NCBI GenBank assembly: GCA_019750915.1
Contig: JAIENY010000008.1
Coordinates: 62,001-126,000 of the forward strand
Direction: 5' to 3'
Source of the DNA: Xanthobacteraceae bacterium
GTDB lineage: Bacteria; Pseudomonadota; Alphaproteobacteria; Rhizobiales; Xanthobacteraceae
DNA length: 64,000 nt
Position numbers and translations under genes: made by a program. The notes under the pieces are model-generated. The model made no database searches and was not told the origin of the DNA. It saw nothing but the letters and a program-made list of their open reading frames with translations. This document shows positions 10,391-20,892 of the stretch, in pieces. Every line of letters begins with the position of its first letter. Position 1 is the stretch's first letter.

Positions 10391-12052
10391 ATGCACTGGG
10401 ATCAAGTCTATAATCCATTCAACAATCAGGCGTTATCGACGCTGGCGGCGGCCATTCCGGTCGTGTCGCTTTTGGCGATGATCGCGTCCAACAAGGTTAA
10501 GGTTCACATCGCGGCGGTCTTGGCGCTGATCATCGCAAATCTGGTCGCGATTTTCATCTTCACCATGCCGGCCGGCCTTTCGTTGCGTGCCTCGCTTCTC
10601 GGAATCGTGACGGGTTTCTTCCCGATCGGCTGGATTGTGCTGAACGTCATTTTTCTCTATCGCCTCACCGTCGAAAAAGGTCTGTTTGAGATACTGCAGA
10701 ATCTGATCGGAGGCGTGACGGAGGATCGGCGGCTTCAGCTTCTGCTGATCGCGTTTTCGTTCGGTGCTTTCTTCGAAGGCGCATCGGGCTTCGGCACACC
10801 GGTCGCGGTGACTGGTGCGATCCTGATCGGTCTCGGCTTCTCGCCGCTGGCGGCCTCCGGACTCTCGCTGATCGCCAACACGGCGCCGGTTGCTTACGGC
10901 GCGCTTGGTACGCCGATCCAGGGCCTCTCCAGCGTCACTGGCATCGATCCGTTCCTGCTGGGTGCGATGGTCGGCCGTCAGCTTCCGATCTTCTCGCTGA
11001 TGGTGCCGTTTTGGGTGGTGTGGGCTTTCGCTGGCTGGAAGGGCATGAAGGAAGTCTGGCCCGCGATCCTCGTCACCGGCCTGTCTTTCGCCATCCCGCA
11101 GTTCGTTGTCTCGAACTATATCAACCCGTGGATCGTCGATATTGCCGCGTCGCTGATTTCGATGGCCGCTCTGATTGGTTTCCTTAAAATCTGGCAGCCT
11201 GCAAATATCTGGAAATCGGCAGCTCTGCGTCAGGCTGACATCTCGGCAGTGAACATGGCACCGCCAAAGCCGGTCGTTCGTCCCAGCACCCCGGAAATCT
11301 GGAAGTCGCTAACGCCTTGGATCATCGTTTGCGTCGTTCTGCTGACCTGGGGCACTGACGCTTTCAAGAACAGCGTCAACACCTGGGCGACCTGGAAATA
11401 CGCGGTTCCTGATCTCAACGGCATGATCAACAAGGTTGCGCCGATCGTTCCGAAGCCGACCGCCGAGGGCGCTGTCTTCGCCTTCACCTGGCTGTCCTAT
11501 ACCGGCTCCGGTATGCTGATCGCGGCGATCCTCTCCGGGTTCATCATGGGATACAGTCCGCTCGGTCTGATCTCGCAATACGCACGTACCATCAGGTTAT
11601 GCTCGTATTCGCTGATCACGATCTCGGCAATGCTCGCGATCGGAACGCTGACCCGACTGTCGGGCATCGACGCGACGCTCGGTCTGGCGTTTGCCACCAC
11701 CGGTGTGTTGTACCCATTCTTCGGTACGCTTCTCGGCTGGCTGGGCGTGGCACTGACTGGCTCGGATACCGCGTCGAACGTGTTGTTCGGTAACCTGCAG
11801 AAGATCACCTCCGAGCAACTGGGGCTATCGCCGATCCTGATGAGCGCCGCCAATTCGTCCGGCGGCGTCATGGGCAAGATGATCGATGCACAGTCGATCG
11901 TCGTCGCGTCGACGGCAACCAACTGGTACGGCCACGAGGGCACAATCCTGCGCTTCGTGTTCAAGCACTCGATCACGTTAGCCTGTCTGGTCGGCGTGCT
12001 CGTGATGCTGCAGGCTTACGTCTATCCGTTCACGCTGATGGTGATTAAGTAG
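10391..12052 (+). CDS. lctP: L-lactate/glycolate permease, LctP family
   Basis: A 553-residue polytopic inner-membrane protein opening with the family-typical WDQVYNP and containing FGAFFEGASGFGTPVAV, SLIANTAPVAYGALGTP and LGVALTGSDTASNVLFGNLQ, hallmarks of the LctP (LldP/GlcA) proton symporters for lactate and glycolate. A GGGGAGTGAG ribosome site precedes the ATG. Proximity to glcDEF (on the same strand, with the broken ABC gene between) suggests that it supplies glycolate or lactate to the oxidase. It ends in a strong terminator. Whether lactate or glycolate is the main substrate cannot be read from the sequence. Confidence 0.93.
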   Translation: MHWDQVYNPFNNQALSTLAAAIPVVSLLAMIASNKVKVHIAAVLALIIANLVAIFIFTMPAGLSLRASLLGIVTGFFPIGWIVLNVIFLYRLTVEKGLFEILQNLIGGVTEDRRLQLLLIAFSFGAFFEGASGFGTPVAVTGAILIGLGFSPLAASGLSLIANTAPVAYGALGTPIQGLSSVTGIDPFLLGAMVGRQLPIFSLMVPFWVVWAFAGWKGMKEVWPAILVTGLSFAIPQFVVSNYINPWIVDIAASLISMAALIGFLKIWQPANIWKSAALRQADISAVNMAPPKPVVRPSTPEIWKSLTPWIIVCVVLLTWGTDAFKNSVNTWATWKYAVPDLNGMINKVAPIVPKPTAEGAVFAFTWLSYTGSGMLIAAILSGFIMGYSPLGLISQYARTIRLCSYSLITISAMLAIGTLTRLSGIDATLGLAFATTGVLYPFFGTLLGWLGVALTGSDTASNVLFGNLQKITSEQLGLSPILMSAANSSGGVMGKMIDAQSIVVASTATNWYGHEGTILRFVFKHSITLACLVGVLVMLQAYVYPFTLMVIK

Positions 12053-12075
12053 CGCGTGGACCGGCTCTGGTTCTA

Positions 12076-12102
12076 CCCCCGCGCCTCGGCGCGGGGGTTT
12101 TT
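12076..12102 (+). terminator. Rho-independent terminator after lctP
   Basis: Nine-base arms CCCCCGCGC (12076-12084) and GCGCGGGGG (12089-12097) with a 4-nt loop are followed by TTTTT. It lies 23 bp after the permease stop. Confidence 0.9.
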
Positions 12103-12200
12103 ATTTGCCGCCGATTTGAACCCGGAATTCCCTCGCGATTGTCACAATCTGCCGCTAGAACGCGGGTTTGGCAGATAGACGAGTCGACAGGTTTCACGTG

Positions 12201-12602
12201 ATGCAGGTTTTGAAGTTTGTGGTGGGTGTTGCAGTTTTTTCTTTTATCTCGCTGAATATCACTGCCTCAGCGGCCGCCGAATTTCCCTTCGGACTTGAGA
12301 TGACGCTCGAGACGCAGCAATTGCCCGGTGCACGCCATGCTCCGGTGATCGAGATTGGCGAGAATGGCGAAGCCAAGCTTGATCTGTGGTGCAAATCAGG
12401 ACGTGGGCAATTCTCGGTCGCTGCTGACACCGTCATCTTCCTGCCCGGCGAGATGTCGGATACGGCCTGCACGCCCGCTCTGGCGCAGGCCGACGATGCA
12501 CTGATCGCGGGACTGGGAGGTGTTGCGAACTGGCGCCGTCAGGGTGATTTTGTGTCCCTGATCGGACCCGCCACGTTTCGGTTTCGTCTGAATAGCAACT
12601 AG
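12201..12602 (+). CDS. Secreted hypothetical protein with a META/HslJ-like pattern
   Basis: From ATG 12201 the product is 133 residues with a clear signal peptide (MQVLKFVVGVAVFSFISLN, Ala-rich cleavage region). The mature part is a small beta-rich domain (PVIEIGENGEAKLDLWCKSGRGQFS, then DTVIFLPGEMSDTACTPALAQADDAL) resembling META/HslJ-type periplasmic proteins; two cysteines may form a disulfide. The frame is open 33 bp further upstream, but that would place 11 charged residues before the signal peptide. Its TAG stop interlocks with the stop of the convergent oxidoreductase gene in CTAG. Function unknown. Confidence 0.75.
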   Translation: MQVLKFVVGVAVFSFISLNITASAAAEFPFGLEMTLETQQLPGARHAPVIEIGENGEAKLDLWCKSGRGQFSVAADTVIFLPGEMSDTACTPALAQADDALIAGLGGVANWRRQGDFVSLIGPATFRFRLNSN

Positions 12603-14149
12603 CTGTCGCGCAGAATCAAATCTGCGCACGCGCCGCCGGCCTGGATCACGCCGGTGTAGCCGCCAAACCCTGCATAGGCTGAACTCAGATACAGCCCTTC
12701 GACGGCGGTCGCGGGAGATCGCTTCGGCATATTGAACACCGATTCCGGAGGGACCGGCGCGAAGCCGTACACAGCCGCCTCCGGCGCTCCGAGATATTGC
12801 CGGATCGATGCAGCGGTATTGAAAGAGGACGCCACCACGGCGCTAGCAAGGCCGGGAAAGTGGCGGTCCAGATGCGCCACGATCGCGCTCTGCCAGCGCC
12901 CGCGCTTGGCGCGATAGCTCTCCTGATCAAGATCGGTCCAGTTCGACAACCGGTCGGGCGCGATAATCGACAGCACGTAAGGCGGCGCGGAGACGCCGGA
13001 GTCGATTGCCGCGTAATCGGCGATCGCGAGGGGAGGCATTTTTTCAGACGGCTCATCCGCCATCAGCGTTGTCGCCTGGGCGTAGTCGTCGAGCCGGATC
13101 ATCCAGTCGGGCAGAAGTTGTGTCGAATAGGCCTCGAATCCAAATTCCCGTGGCGGCCTTGAAAGCCCGAGCGTCAATGCGAACACTGAGATCGACGGCG
13201 CGCGACCGTCATAGCGCGCGAGGAATGGTTGTCGTAACGGTTGCGGCAACAACGCCGCCGTGCTTGACGGCGCGGCGTTGCTGACCACGCGCGCAGCTTC
13301 GGCGGTCTTCGGATCGCTGCCGTCCTTTGCGGTATGGGAAATGCGAAACGTATCGCCGTTCTTTTCAATGCCGGTGACGACCCGCCGAAGCACGGCCTCG
13401 CCTCCCGCCCGCTTGATTTCACGGGCCAGCGCACTCGACAGGCGCTGCGAGCCGTTCTGCACATAGCACCCGCCGCTTAGCAACAAGCCGCCTTGTGCGA
13501 TGGCGAAGAACGGCCACCACAGAGTTTTGGGATCGTCGTGGTAGTAAGACAGATTGGCGGCGATGGCGCATTTCACAGCTTCGTTGTTGCCGAATGTCTT
13601 CTGGAGCTTGTCGGCCAGCGACAGTTTCCAGTCGCGAATGGCCGGAAGCAATTCCATCAGTGCCGCGATCAGGTCGCCGGGGTGCTTCAGCAATGCCGCA
13701 CCTTTCGACAAGGTGCCAGCCGCCGCCGCGATCTGCTCCATCTCGTGCAGCAACGTCCCGATGCCGTCGGCCTCGCCGGGAAAACGTGCAACCAGAGCTT
13801 CGCAAGCGGTGGCGATATTATCGGGGACTGTCAGCGGCTGGCTGACCGGGCCTCCCCGCACCTGATAGAGCGCACCGCCCGGCACCCAGTTCAGCGCGTC
13901 GAGCACGCCGGCGCGTTTGAGGACATCGTGCTTGGGGTCGCGTGGATCGGCCGGATTGCTGGTCTCATGCAACGATCCTTCGACGAACAGATCGCCGACC
14001 TTGTAGCTCGACGCTGCGCCGCCAACCGAATTGCTTTTCTCGATCACGAGCACCTTGCGGCCCGCGCGCGCCAGAAGCGCACCGCTGGTCAAGCCACCGA
14101 GACCGGCTCCGATAATAACGATGTCGTATTTCATTGCAGTTGTGTTCAC
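12599..14149 (-). CDS. FAD/NAD(P)-dependent oxidoreductase, phytoene dehydrogenase-like
   Basis: The N-terminus carries a Rossmann dinucleotide-binding motif (IVIIGAGLGGLTSGALLARAG, residues 8-28) followed by VLVIEKSNSVGGAASS, and the C-terminus has the FAD-closing segment GLYLSSAYAGFGGYTGVIQAGG. At 516 residues it fits the CrtI/PYROXD2-like family of flavin-dependent amine oxidase-fold enzymes. There are no carotenoid genes nearby, so a desaturase role in pigment synthesis is not supported here and the substrate is unknown. It is transcribed after a 25-bp gap from the secreted-protein gene upstream (14175-15386), perhaps as one operon. Confidence 0.85.
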   Translation of the reverse strand: MNTTAMKYDIVIIGAGLGGLTSGALLARAGRKVLVIEKSNSVGGAASSYKVGDLFVEGSLHETSNPADPRDPKHDVLKRAGVLDALNWVPGGALYQVRGGPVSQPLTVPDNIATACEALVARFPGEADGIGTLLHEMEQIAAAAGTLSKGAALLKHPGDLIAALMELLPAIRDWKLSLADKLQKTFGNNEAVKCAIAANLSYYHDDPKTLWWPFFAIAQGGLLLSGGCYVQNGSQRLSSALAREIKRAGGEAVLRRVVTGIEKNGDTFRISHTAKDGSDPKTAEAARVVSNAAPSSTAALLPQPLRQPFLARYDGRAPSISVFALTLGLSRPPREFGFEAYSTQLLPDWMIRLDDYAQATTLMADEPSEKMPPLAIADYAAIDSGVSAPPYVLSIIAPDRLSNWTDLDQESYRAKRGRWQSAIVAHLDRHFPGLASAVVASSFNTAASIRQYLGAPEAAVYGFAPVPPESVFNMPKRSPATAVEGLYLSSAYAGFGGYTGVIQAGGACADLILRDS

Positions 14150-14174
14150 GGATAGAACTTTACGATCGGGCGGC

Positions 14175-15386
14175 TCATTGTTTCCACTTTGCCCGTTCAG
14201 CGTCCCATTGCTTGCCTTTCAGGTCAGCAGTCAGCGCCCGGACCAAACCATCATCGTCGGTGAATGCGCTTTCACCTTCGTCATTTGAGGAGTCGTCGGA
14301 AAACGTCAGGTGGGGGCCCTGCGTTTCATCGCTTGTCGTGATCGATGTCGTGCCGAGCCATACGATCAGCCTGTCCGATGCTCCCGGCTTCTCCGGGCCG
14401 ATCATTGCGGAGACTTCCAGCGTATCGGTGAGGTTGAGAGCGGGCACCGCCGTGTTCGGGCGCTTCACGCTAACAGTCAGTTCGCCCGTCGTATCGTTCC
14501 ATTTGGTTGAGACGGGCTGGGCGGAAAGCGCTTTCGCCAGGCTGTTGGAGATTGCGCCCGCGAGCTTGTCCCTGTTGAGCTTGTCGCCGTCACGCCATTC
14601 AGCCGCCGGCACGAGAATAGAGCGCTCGATGTCGTAGTCACCGGTTGTCCATCCCGCATCGATGACGCCGGGAGAGCTTTTCAGTTTATCGACAAGAGCG
14701 CCGGCACGAGCCGGATCGACCGTGACGCGCACCAGCTGTGCGCCGGTGCGAAGAGCGGCGCAATCGGTTGCGAGGCTGTCCAGCGAAAGCTGCACATTGT
14801 CGGCGCGCAAACTCTTGATCAGGTCGACAAAGTTCTCGCGCTTCACCTTGATGGCGAGGGATTGCGGGGAGACTTCAGTGAAATCCGCGGGCTTTTCCGT
14901 GAGGTTGTCGTCGGTTGCCTGCGATGCCTGAAATTCCTTTTCGTCGGATTCGGAATTGTCGGTTGACGATACCAGCGAAGGCCTGTCGCCGATCGTGATC
15001 TTGCCGTCGAACGTCACACCGTTCTTCAAGCCTTTGCGCGTCAGGTTGACGATCACGGCAAATTTGTTTTCCGTTGTCTCGCCGCTACCGGTCAGCTTCT
15101 GACCATCGCTTTTCAGTTCAACGACAAAACGGTCCTTGCGGTCCGATGTCAGAGCGACCGAGTAGCAGGCATCAAGCGTGGTCGAGACGATCTTTCCATC
15201 CTGCACGGTCTCTTTGATGAAGGCATCGACAGGCAGGTCGCCCAGGATATCGCCGAGGTTTGAGAAATAGCGGGTCTCTGCGGTGCTGGAACCTTTAGCG
15301 GGGGGCTTGGCGGTCTGCGCAAGAACCGGAAAACTTGCAGCGAAACCGATCGCTGCGACCGAACAGAAAGCAAGCGGGAAACGCAT
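14175..15386 (-). CDS. Secreted protein of unknown function
   Basis: I do not recognise a family. The 403-residue product starts with a good signal peptide (MRFPLAFCSVAAIGFAASFP, cleavage after VLA-Q) and is then soluble, acidic and rich in Thr, Ser and Asp, with an acidic stretch SDDSSNDEGESAFTDDDG near the C-terminus. Beta-strand-like segments and only two cysteines in the mature part (C73, C209) suggest a periplasmic multi-domain protein. It lies upstream of the phytoene-dehydrogenase-like gene on the same strand. The likely promoter is in the gap to the right, where an inverted repeat lies between promoter-like elements. Confidence 0.75.
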   Translation of the reverse strand: MRFPLAFCSVAAIGFAASFPVLAQTAKPPAKGSSTAETRYFSNLGDILGDLPVDAFIKETVQDGKIVSTTLDACYSVALTSDRKDRFVVELKSDGQKLTGSGETTENKFAVIVNLTRKGLKNGVTFDGKITIGDRPSLVSSTDNSESDEKEFQASQATDDNLTEKPADFTEVSPQSLAIKVKRENFVDLIKSLRADNVQLSLDSLATDCAALRTGAQLVRVTVDPARAGALVDKLKSSPGVIDAGWTTGDYDIERSILVPAAEWRDGDKLNRDKLAGAISNSLAKALSAQPVSTKWNDTTGELTVSVKRPNTAVPALNLTDTLEVSAMIGPEKPGASDRLIVWLGTTSITTSDETQGPHLTFSDDSSNDEGESAFTDDDGLVRALTADLKGKQWDAERAKWKQ

Positions 15387-15851
15387 CGAAGATTGTCCTG
15401 CGGGAACGGAGATGGAAGGCCGGCGAAGGTGCGCGGACCATAAAAGAAATGCCCCTGAGAGTCGCGTTTATTCCCGAAAAAATATGCTGTGAAAAGAAAT
15501 TTCACTGCAATTTCGCGGGGGTATTCGACGGCGGGCCGGCGCTGCCCGGTGGGTGGCGATCTTCAAGATCCAGATGGTCGGGCGGCGGAACGGCCTCCCT
15601 TGCGCGTCGACGGATGCGGATTGTCACCGCGTCGGACCGGCTTTGCGAACAAAAACGCGAGGCAAGACCAGGTTGCGCCTCCGGTCGCACTGCAACCATC
15701 GATGACATGGGGGTGCCTTCCGGGCACCGGATTGGGGGGGTGATACACGATCAGTTGACCAAGGCCTGGAACAATCGGCGGCCCGGCCTGTAACGAAGTG
15801 TGGGACCCTGCCGAATAACCCGGTACTGCTTTTCCGTAACGGAGCGCCCGC
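15387..15851. other. Intergenic region between divergent genes (465 bp)
   Basis: No convincing gene is present; short open frames here lack ribosome sites and look like chance. On the minus strand TTGCAG and CATATT are separated by 18 bp and could drive the secreted-protein gene; the GTGAAA/TTTCAC inverted repeat at 15489-15505 lies between them. Nothing else notable was seen before the DUF1223 start. Confidence 0.5.
15489..15505. promoter_or_regulatory. Inverted repeat inside a minus-strand promoter candidate
   Basis: GTGAAA-N5-TTTCAC is a perfect 6-5-6 inverted repeat. Read on the minus strand it lies between TTGCAG and CATATT (18-bp spacing), about 100 bp upstream of the secreted-protein gene start at 15386, as an operator would. 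Confidence 0.3.
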
Positions 15852-16550
15852 ATGTTATCCCGTTTTTTCGCTGTCAGTGCCGCATTGATTCTCGGAGCTC
15901 CCGTCATGGCCGTGGCGTCGGATCGCCCCGTGGTCGTTGAACTGTTTACGTCGCAGGGATGCTCGTCGTGCCCGCCGGCCGATGCCTATCTGACAGATCT
16001 GGTTCGCGGCCGGAAGGATGTTCTGCCGCTGGCCTTCCATGTGACCTACTGGAACCGGCTTGGATGGGTCGATCCGTTTTCGTTCGAAGGTGCAACGCGG
16101 CGGCAGGCGACGTACGGCTCTCGTTTCGGCGACGGCTCCTACACGCCCGAAATGGTGGTGGACGGAAAGGTGAGCTTTGTCGGATCGAACCGGTCGGCCG
16201 GTGAAGCGGCGATCAACTCGGCCAAGCGTGCCGCAGCAAACACGTCCATTGTCGTCTCGCGCAAGGGCGGGTCGGTGTCGATCAATGTGGGGCAGGGCAG
16301 CGGAACCGCGCGGGTCGTTCTGGTCGGATATGATCCGCAACACAGCACCAACATCGAACGTGGTGAGAACAGCGGCCGCGTCCTGGTCGAGTCGAACATC
16401 GTGCGTTCGTTCCAGCACGTTGGCGAGTGGTCGGGACAGCCGGTTACGCTGAATGTCACCAGTCCGGTCGGTGAGGAGATCGCCGTGCTGCTGGAAGCCC
16501 CGGATGGCAGCATCGTCGGTGCGGCGCGTGCGAGCGCTTCGGCATCCTGA
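15852..16550 (+). CDS. DUF1223 thioredoxin-like periplasmic protein
   Basis: A 232-residue exported protein: signal peptide residues 1-22 (ALILGAPVMAVAS), then VVVELFTSQGCSSCPPAD with a C37-S-S-C40 motif, then FHVTYWNRLGW and YTPEMVVDGK. These are the DUF1223 family landmarks; the CXXC and flanking strand order are thioredoxin-like, so a periplasmic thiol-redox role is likely. The gene directly downstream, 15 bp away on the same strand, is a ScsB/DsbD-like thiol reductase, so the pair is probably co-transcribed and the DUF1223 protein may be its client. No experimental role is known to me. Confidence 0.88.
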   Translation: MLSRFFAVSAALILGAPVMAVASDRPVVVELFTSQGCSSCPPADAYLTDLVRGRKDVLPLAFHVTYWNRLGWVDPFSFEGATRRQATYGSRFGDGSYTPEMVVDGKVSFVGSNRSAGEAAINSAKRAAANTSIVVSRKGGSVSINVGQGSGTARVVLVGYDPQHSTNIERGENSGRVLVESNIVRSFQHVGEWSGQPVTLNVTSPVGEEIAVLLEAPDGSIVGAARASASAS

Positions 16551-16565
16551 CCGGTACGGGTTGAT

Positions 16566-18671
16566 ATGATCGGATTTCGTGCTTTGCGTTCAGGCCTGCT
16601 CGCGGCTGGATTATGTTTCCTGTCGATATCGCCATCTCTCGCTGCCGCAACGGCGTGGATCGGCGACAAGAGGGGCTCGGTCCGTCTCATCACGGCATCC
16701 GACAGCATCAACGGCAGCAGCCTGCAGGCTGGCCTTGAATTTGATTATCCTGAACCCTGGCACGGCTACTGGCGCACGCCAGGCGACGCTGGCATCGCGC
16801 CGGTGCTGGATTGGTCAGCTTCGCGGAATCTGAAGGGACAGGTCGTGTCGTGGCCGGCGCCTTCAAGGCTTGTGGTCTCGGACCTGCAAAACAGCGTTTA
16901 CTCCGGTCATTTCATCCTGCCGCTGGATCTTACGCTGGCCGATCCGCATGGCGCCGCGCATGTCGCCTTGTCGATCGATTATGCAGCTTGTGCTGACATC
17001 TGCGTGCCGAAACACGCCGAGCTTGTGCTTGATTTGCGGACAGGCGCGGGCGGGGCGTCGGCGGAAAGCGATTTACTCGCCGCAGCACGATCCGCCATTC
17101 CTGGCACACCCGCAGCTGCCGGAATCGAGATTGTCCGCCAGCATATCGAAAGTGACGGCAACGAACGTCTGCTGGTCGTCACGCTGCACAGCACGGCGGA
17201 AGCCTTTCGCCGTCCCGATCTTTTTGTCGAAGGCGCGGGCGACGGCCTGCCGCCTGAGCCATCCGCCGCGTTCAGCAACAACGGCCAGACTGTAACCCTG
17301 ACGACGGAGTTGCCTCCGGATTTCAAGCCTTCGGACCAGACCACACTGACCGTCGTGGACGGATTCCGCACGGCGGAATTTGCGGGGCCCGTGCCTTTGA
17401 CGGCGCGCTCGCGTGCAACTCCTCCGCCTCATGAAGGTGGATTGCTCGCAATTCTGCTGGTGGCCTTGCTGGGCGGCCTGATTCTCAACCTCATGCCCTG
17501 TGTGCTGCCGATCCTGTCGATCAAGCTGTTTGCCTTTGCGCAGCACGCCGGAGGCGAACAGGTTCAGGCGCGCAAAGGCGCGGTTGCGACCGCGCTTGGC
17601 ATTCTGACGTCCTTCCTCCTGCTCGCGGCGGTGTTGATCGGATTGAAACAATCCGGCGCCGCGCTGGGCTGGGGCATCCAGTTTCAACAGCCGTGGTTCC
17701 TTGTTGCAATGGCTGCGGTAACAACCCTGTTCGCCGCGAGCTTTTTCGAATGGCTGCCCATTCAATTGCCGCAGGCGATCGCGCAGATCAGCGGTGGATC
17801 GGCGCGCGGCCCTCAGATCGAAGCGTTTCTCAGCGGCGTATTCGCGACATTGCTGGCGACGCCCTGCTCGGCGCCATTTGTCGGTACCGCGGTGGGTTTT
17901 GCGTTGACCGGCGGACCGCTGGAGATTCTGGCCGTGTTCGCCTGTCTGGGGCTTGGGATGGCGCTGCCCTTCATGGCCGTGGCGATCGCGCCGCGGCTGG
18001 TGACCTGGCTGCCGAAGCCAGGCACGTGGATGGTGCGGCTGCGTCAGGTTCTGGGATTGCTGCTGCTTGGCACCGCCGCGTGGCTGCTTGCGGTGTTGTG
18101 GAGCGTCGCAGGCGCGGTTGTGACGGTGACAGTGACTGTCTTGCTCGCGTCGCTGCTTGTGCTGCGCGCGTTTGCAACCCATCGCGCAAGCGACCAGAAA
18201 TGGCCCGGCATTGCGACGGCGGGACTTGTCGCGGCGGCCCTGGTGGCAGCGTCGCTTCCCGCTTCCGGCGTGACAGGACAGCATGACGAAGCTGATGGCT
18301 GGCAGGCGTTCGATCCTGCCGCGATCGATACCCTGGTGGCTCAGGGCAAGACGGTGCTCGTCGATGTGACCGCCAGCTGGTGCCTGACCTGCAAGGTGAA
18401 CGAACTGACGGCGTTCGCGGACTCGCAGGTGAAAGAGCGGCTTGCTCAGCCCGGAACGATCCGGATGCGAGCGGACTGGAGCCGCCCCAATCCCGCAATC
18501 GCCGCCTACATCCAGCGCTTCGGCCGCTTTGGCATCCCGATGGATGTGGTGTATGGGCCTCGCAACTCCGATGGTCAGGCGCTGCCGGAAGTGCTCACGC
18601 CGACCACAGTATTGCGCGCACTTGACGATGCCGGTGCGGAGAAAATGAAATCGGCGGACCGCAGGCCATGA
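16566..18671 (+). CDS. Protein-disulfide reductase, DsbD/ScsB-like
   Basis: This 701-residue inner-membrane protein moves reducing power from the cytoplasm to periplasmic thiols. After a signal peptide (about 1-26), a periplasmic domain carries C142/C146 (ACADICVPKH); a multi-helix membrane core (about 292-535) holds the paired cysteines C312 (NLMPCVLPILS) and C434 (LATPCSAPFVG); a C-terminal thioredoxin domain has WCLTC (C606, C609). All six cysteines of the DsbD-type relay are present. The long N-terminal domain and lack of other cytochrome-maturation genes nearby favour the ScsB subtype over classical DsbD. Co-transcription with the DUF1223 gene is likely. Confidence 0.88.
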   Translation: MIGFRALRSGLLAAGLCFLSISPSLAAATAWIGDKRGSVRLITASDSINGSSLQAGLEFDYPEPWHGYWRTPGDAGIAPVLDWSASRNLKGQVVSWPAPSRLVVSDLQNSVYSGHFILPLDLTLADPHGAAHVALSIDYAACADICVPKHAELVLDLRTGAGGASAESDLLAAARSAIPGTPAAAGIEIVRQHIESDGNERLLVVTLHSTAEAFRRPDLFVEGAGDGLPPEPSAAFSNNGQTVTLTTELPPDFKPSDQTTLTVVDGFRTAEFAGPVPLTARSRATPPPHEGGLLAILLVALLGGLILNLMPCVLPILSIKLFAFAQHAGGEQVQARKGAVATALGILTSFLLLAAVLIGLKQSGAALGWGIQFQQPWFLVAMAAVTTLFAASFFEWLPIQLPQAIAQISGGSARGPQIEAFLSGVFATLLATPCSAPFVGTAVGFALTGGPLEILAVFACLGLGMALPFMAVAIAPRLVTWLPKPGTWMVRLRQVLGLLLLGTAAWLLAVLWSVAGAVVTVTVTVLLASLLVLRAFATHRASDQKWPGIATAGLVAAALVAASLPASGVTGQHDEADGWQAFDPAAIDTLVAQGKTVLVDVTASWCLTCKVNELTAFADSQVKERLAQPGTIRMRADWSRPNPAIAAYIQRFGRFGIPMDVVYGPRNSDGQALPEVLTPTTVLRALDDAGAEKMKSADRRP

Positions 18672-18676
18672 CGGCG

Positions 18677-18733
18677 GATTAAACGCGCTGTTCGGGTGTT
18701 CTTCCGGCATCAGTGCGACGCTCTGGTTTAATC
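18677..18733. repeat. Widely spaced inverted repeat before the ABM gene
   Basis: GATTAAAC (18677-18684) and GTTTAATC (18726-18733) are perfect 8-bp inverted copies separated by 41 bp, filling most of the gap before the ABM-domain gene. They might be two half sites or a structured leader; no function is known. Confidence 0.35.
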
Positions 18734-18748
18734 TTGAAAGGATAGACA

Positions 18749-19045
18749 GTGACTCAGTGTGGAATCTTTGTGGAATTGAAGGCCCGAGCCGGAAAAGAGG
18801 AAGAGGTCGCAGCCTTCCTCAAAAGCGCGCTTCCCTTGGTGGAAGCGGAGCCGGAAACCGTGAGCTGGTATGCTGTCCGGTTCGACCAGACAACATTCGG
18901 AATTTTCGACAGCTTCAACAATGAGGCCGGCCGCAACGCTCACCTGCAGGGCCGTGTCGCCGAAGCTCTGTTCGCTCGCGCGGCCGAGCTGTTCGAAGTG
19001 CCGCCGAGCGTGCGCCAGCCGGCTGTTCTGGCTTCCAAGCCCTAA
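18749..19045 (+). CDS. Antibiotic biosynthesis monooxygenase (ABM) domain protein
   Basis: The 98-residue product is one ABM ferredoxin-like fold: CGIFVELKARAGKEEEVAAFL, then EAEPETVSWYAVRFDQ, then FGIFDSFNNEAGRNAHLQG. Such small dimeric proteins include quinol monooxygenases and heme-degrading enzymes, but many are uncharacterised; the usual catalytic residues are not diagnostic here. The start is GTG 18749 with GAAAGGA 6 nt upstream. It converges on groEL and shares a bidirectional terminator with it. Confidence 0.85.
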   Translation: MTQCGIFVELKARAGKEEEVAAFLKSALPLVEAEPETVSWYAVRFDQTTFGIFDSFNNEAGRNAHLQGRVAEALFARAAELFEVPPSVRQPAVLASKP

Positions 19046-19076
19046 TATTAAAGCCTCGCCGGCGAGTCCGGGAAAT

Positions 19077-19106
19077 AAAAAAAGCGCGGCGAAAGCCGCG
19101 CTTTTT
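19077..19106. terminator. Bidirectional terminator between the ABM gene and groEL
   Basis: AGCGCGGC (19083-19090) and GCCGCGCT (19095-19102) form an 8-bp stem capped by a GAAA tetraloop, with an A-run on the left and a T-run on the right, so it can serve both convergent genes. Confidence 0.92.
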
Positions 19107-19131
19107 GTTTGTCGGCCTTGATGAGAAGGGC

Positions 19132-20802
<1,671 letters not shown>

Positions 20803-20892
20803 TCAAGCCCGGCTCATCCCGGTCCTCGACGTATTCGATTGATCTGGTCGTGGATGCCCGGACGGGCACGGCCACCGGAAATGTGGGCGGTA

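Noticed and set aside
15335-15793. Several open frames of 60-150 codons in the 15.4-15.85 kb gap
   Set aside because: No ribosome sites, Arg/Pro-rich random-looking translations, mutually overlapping frames.
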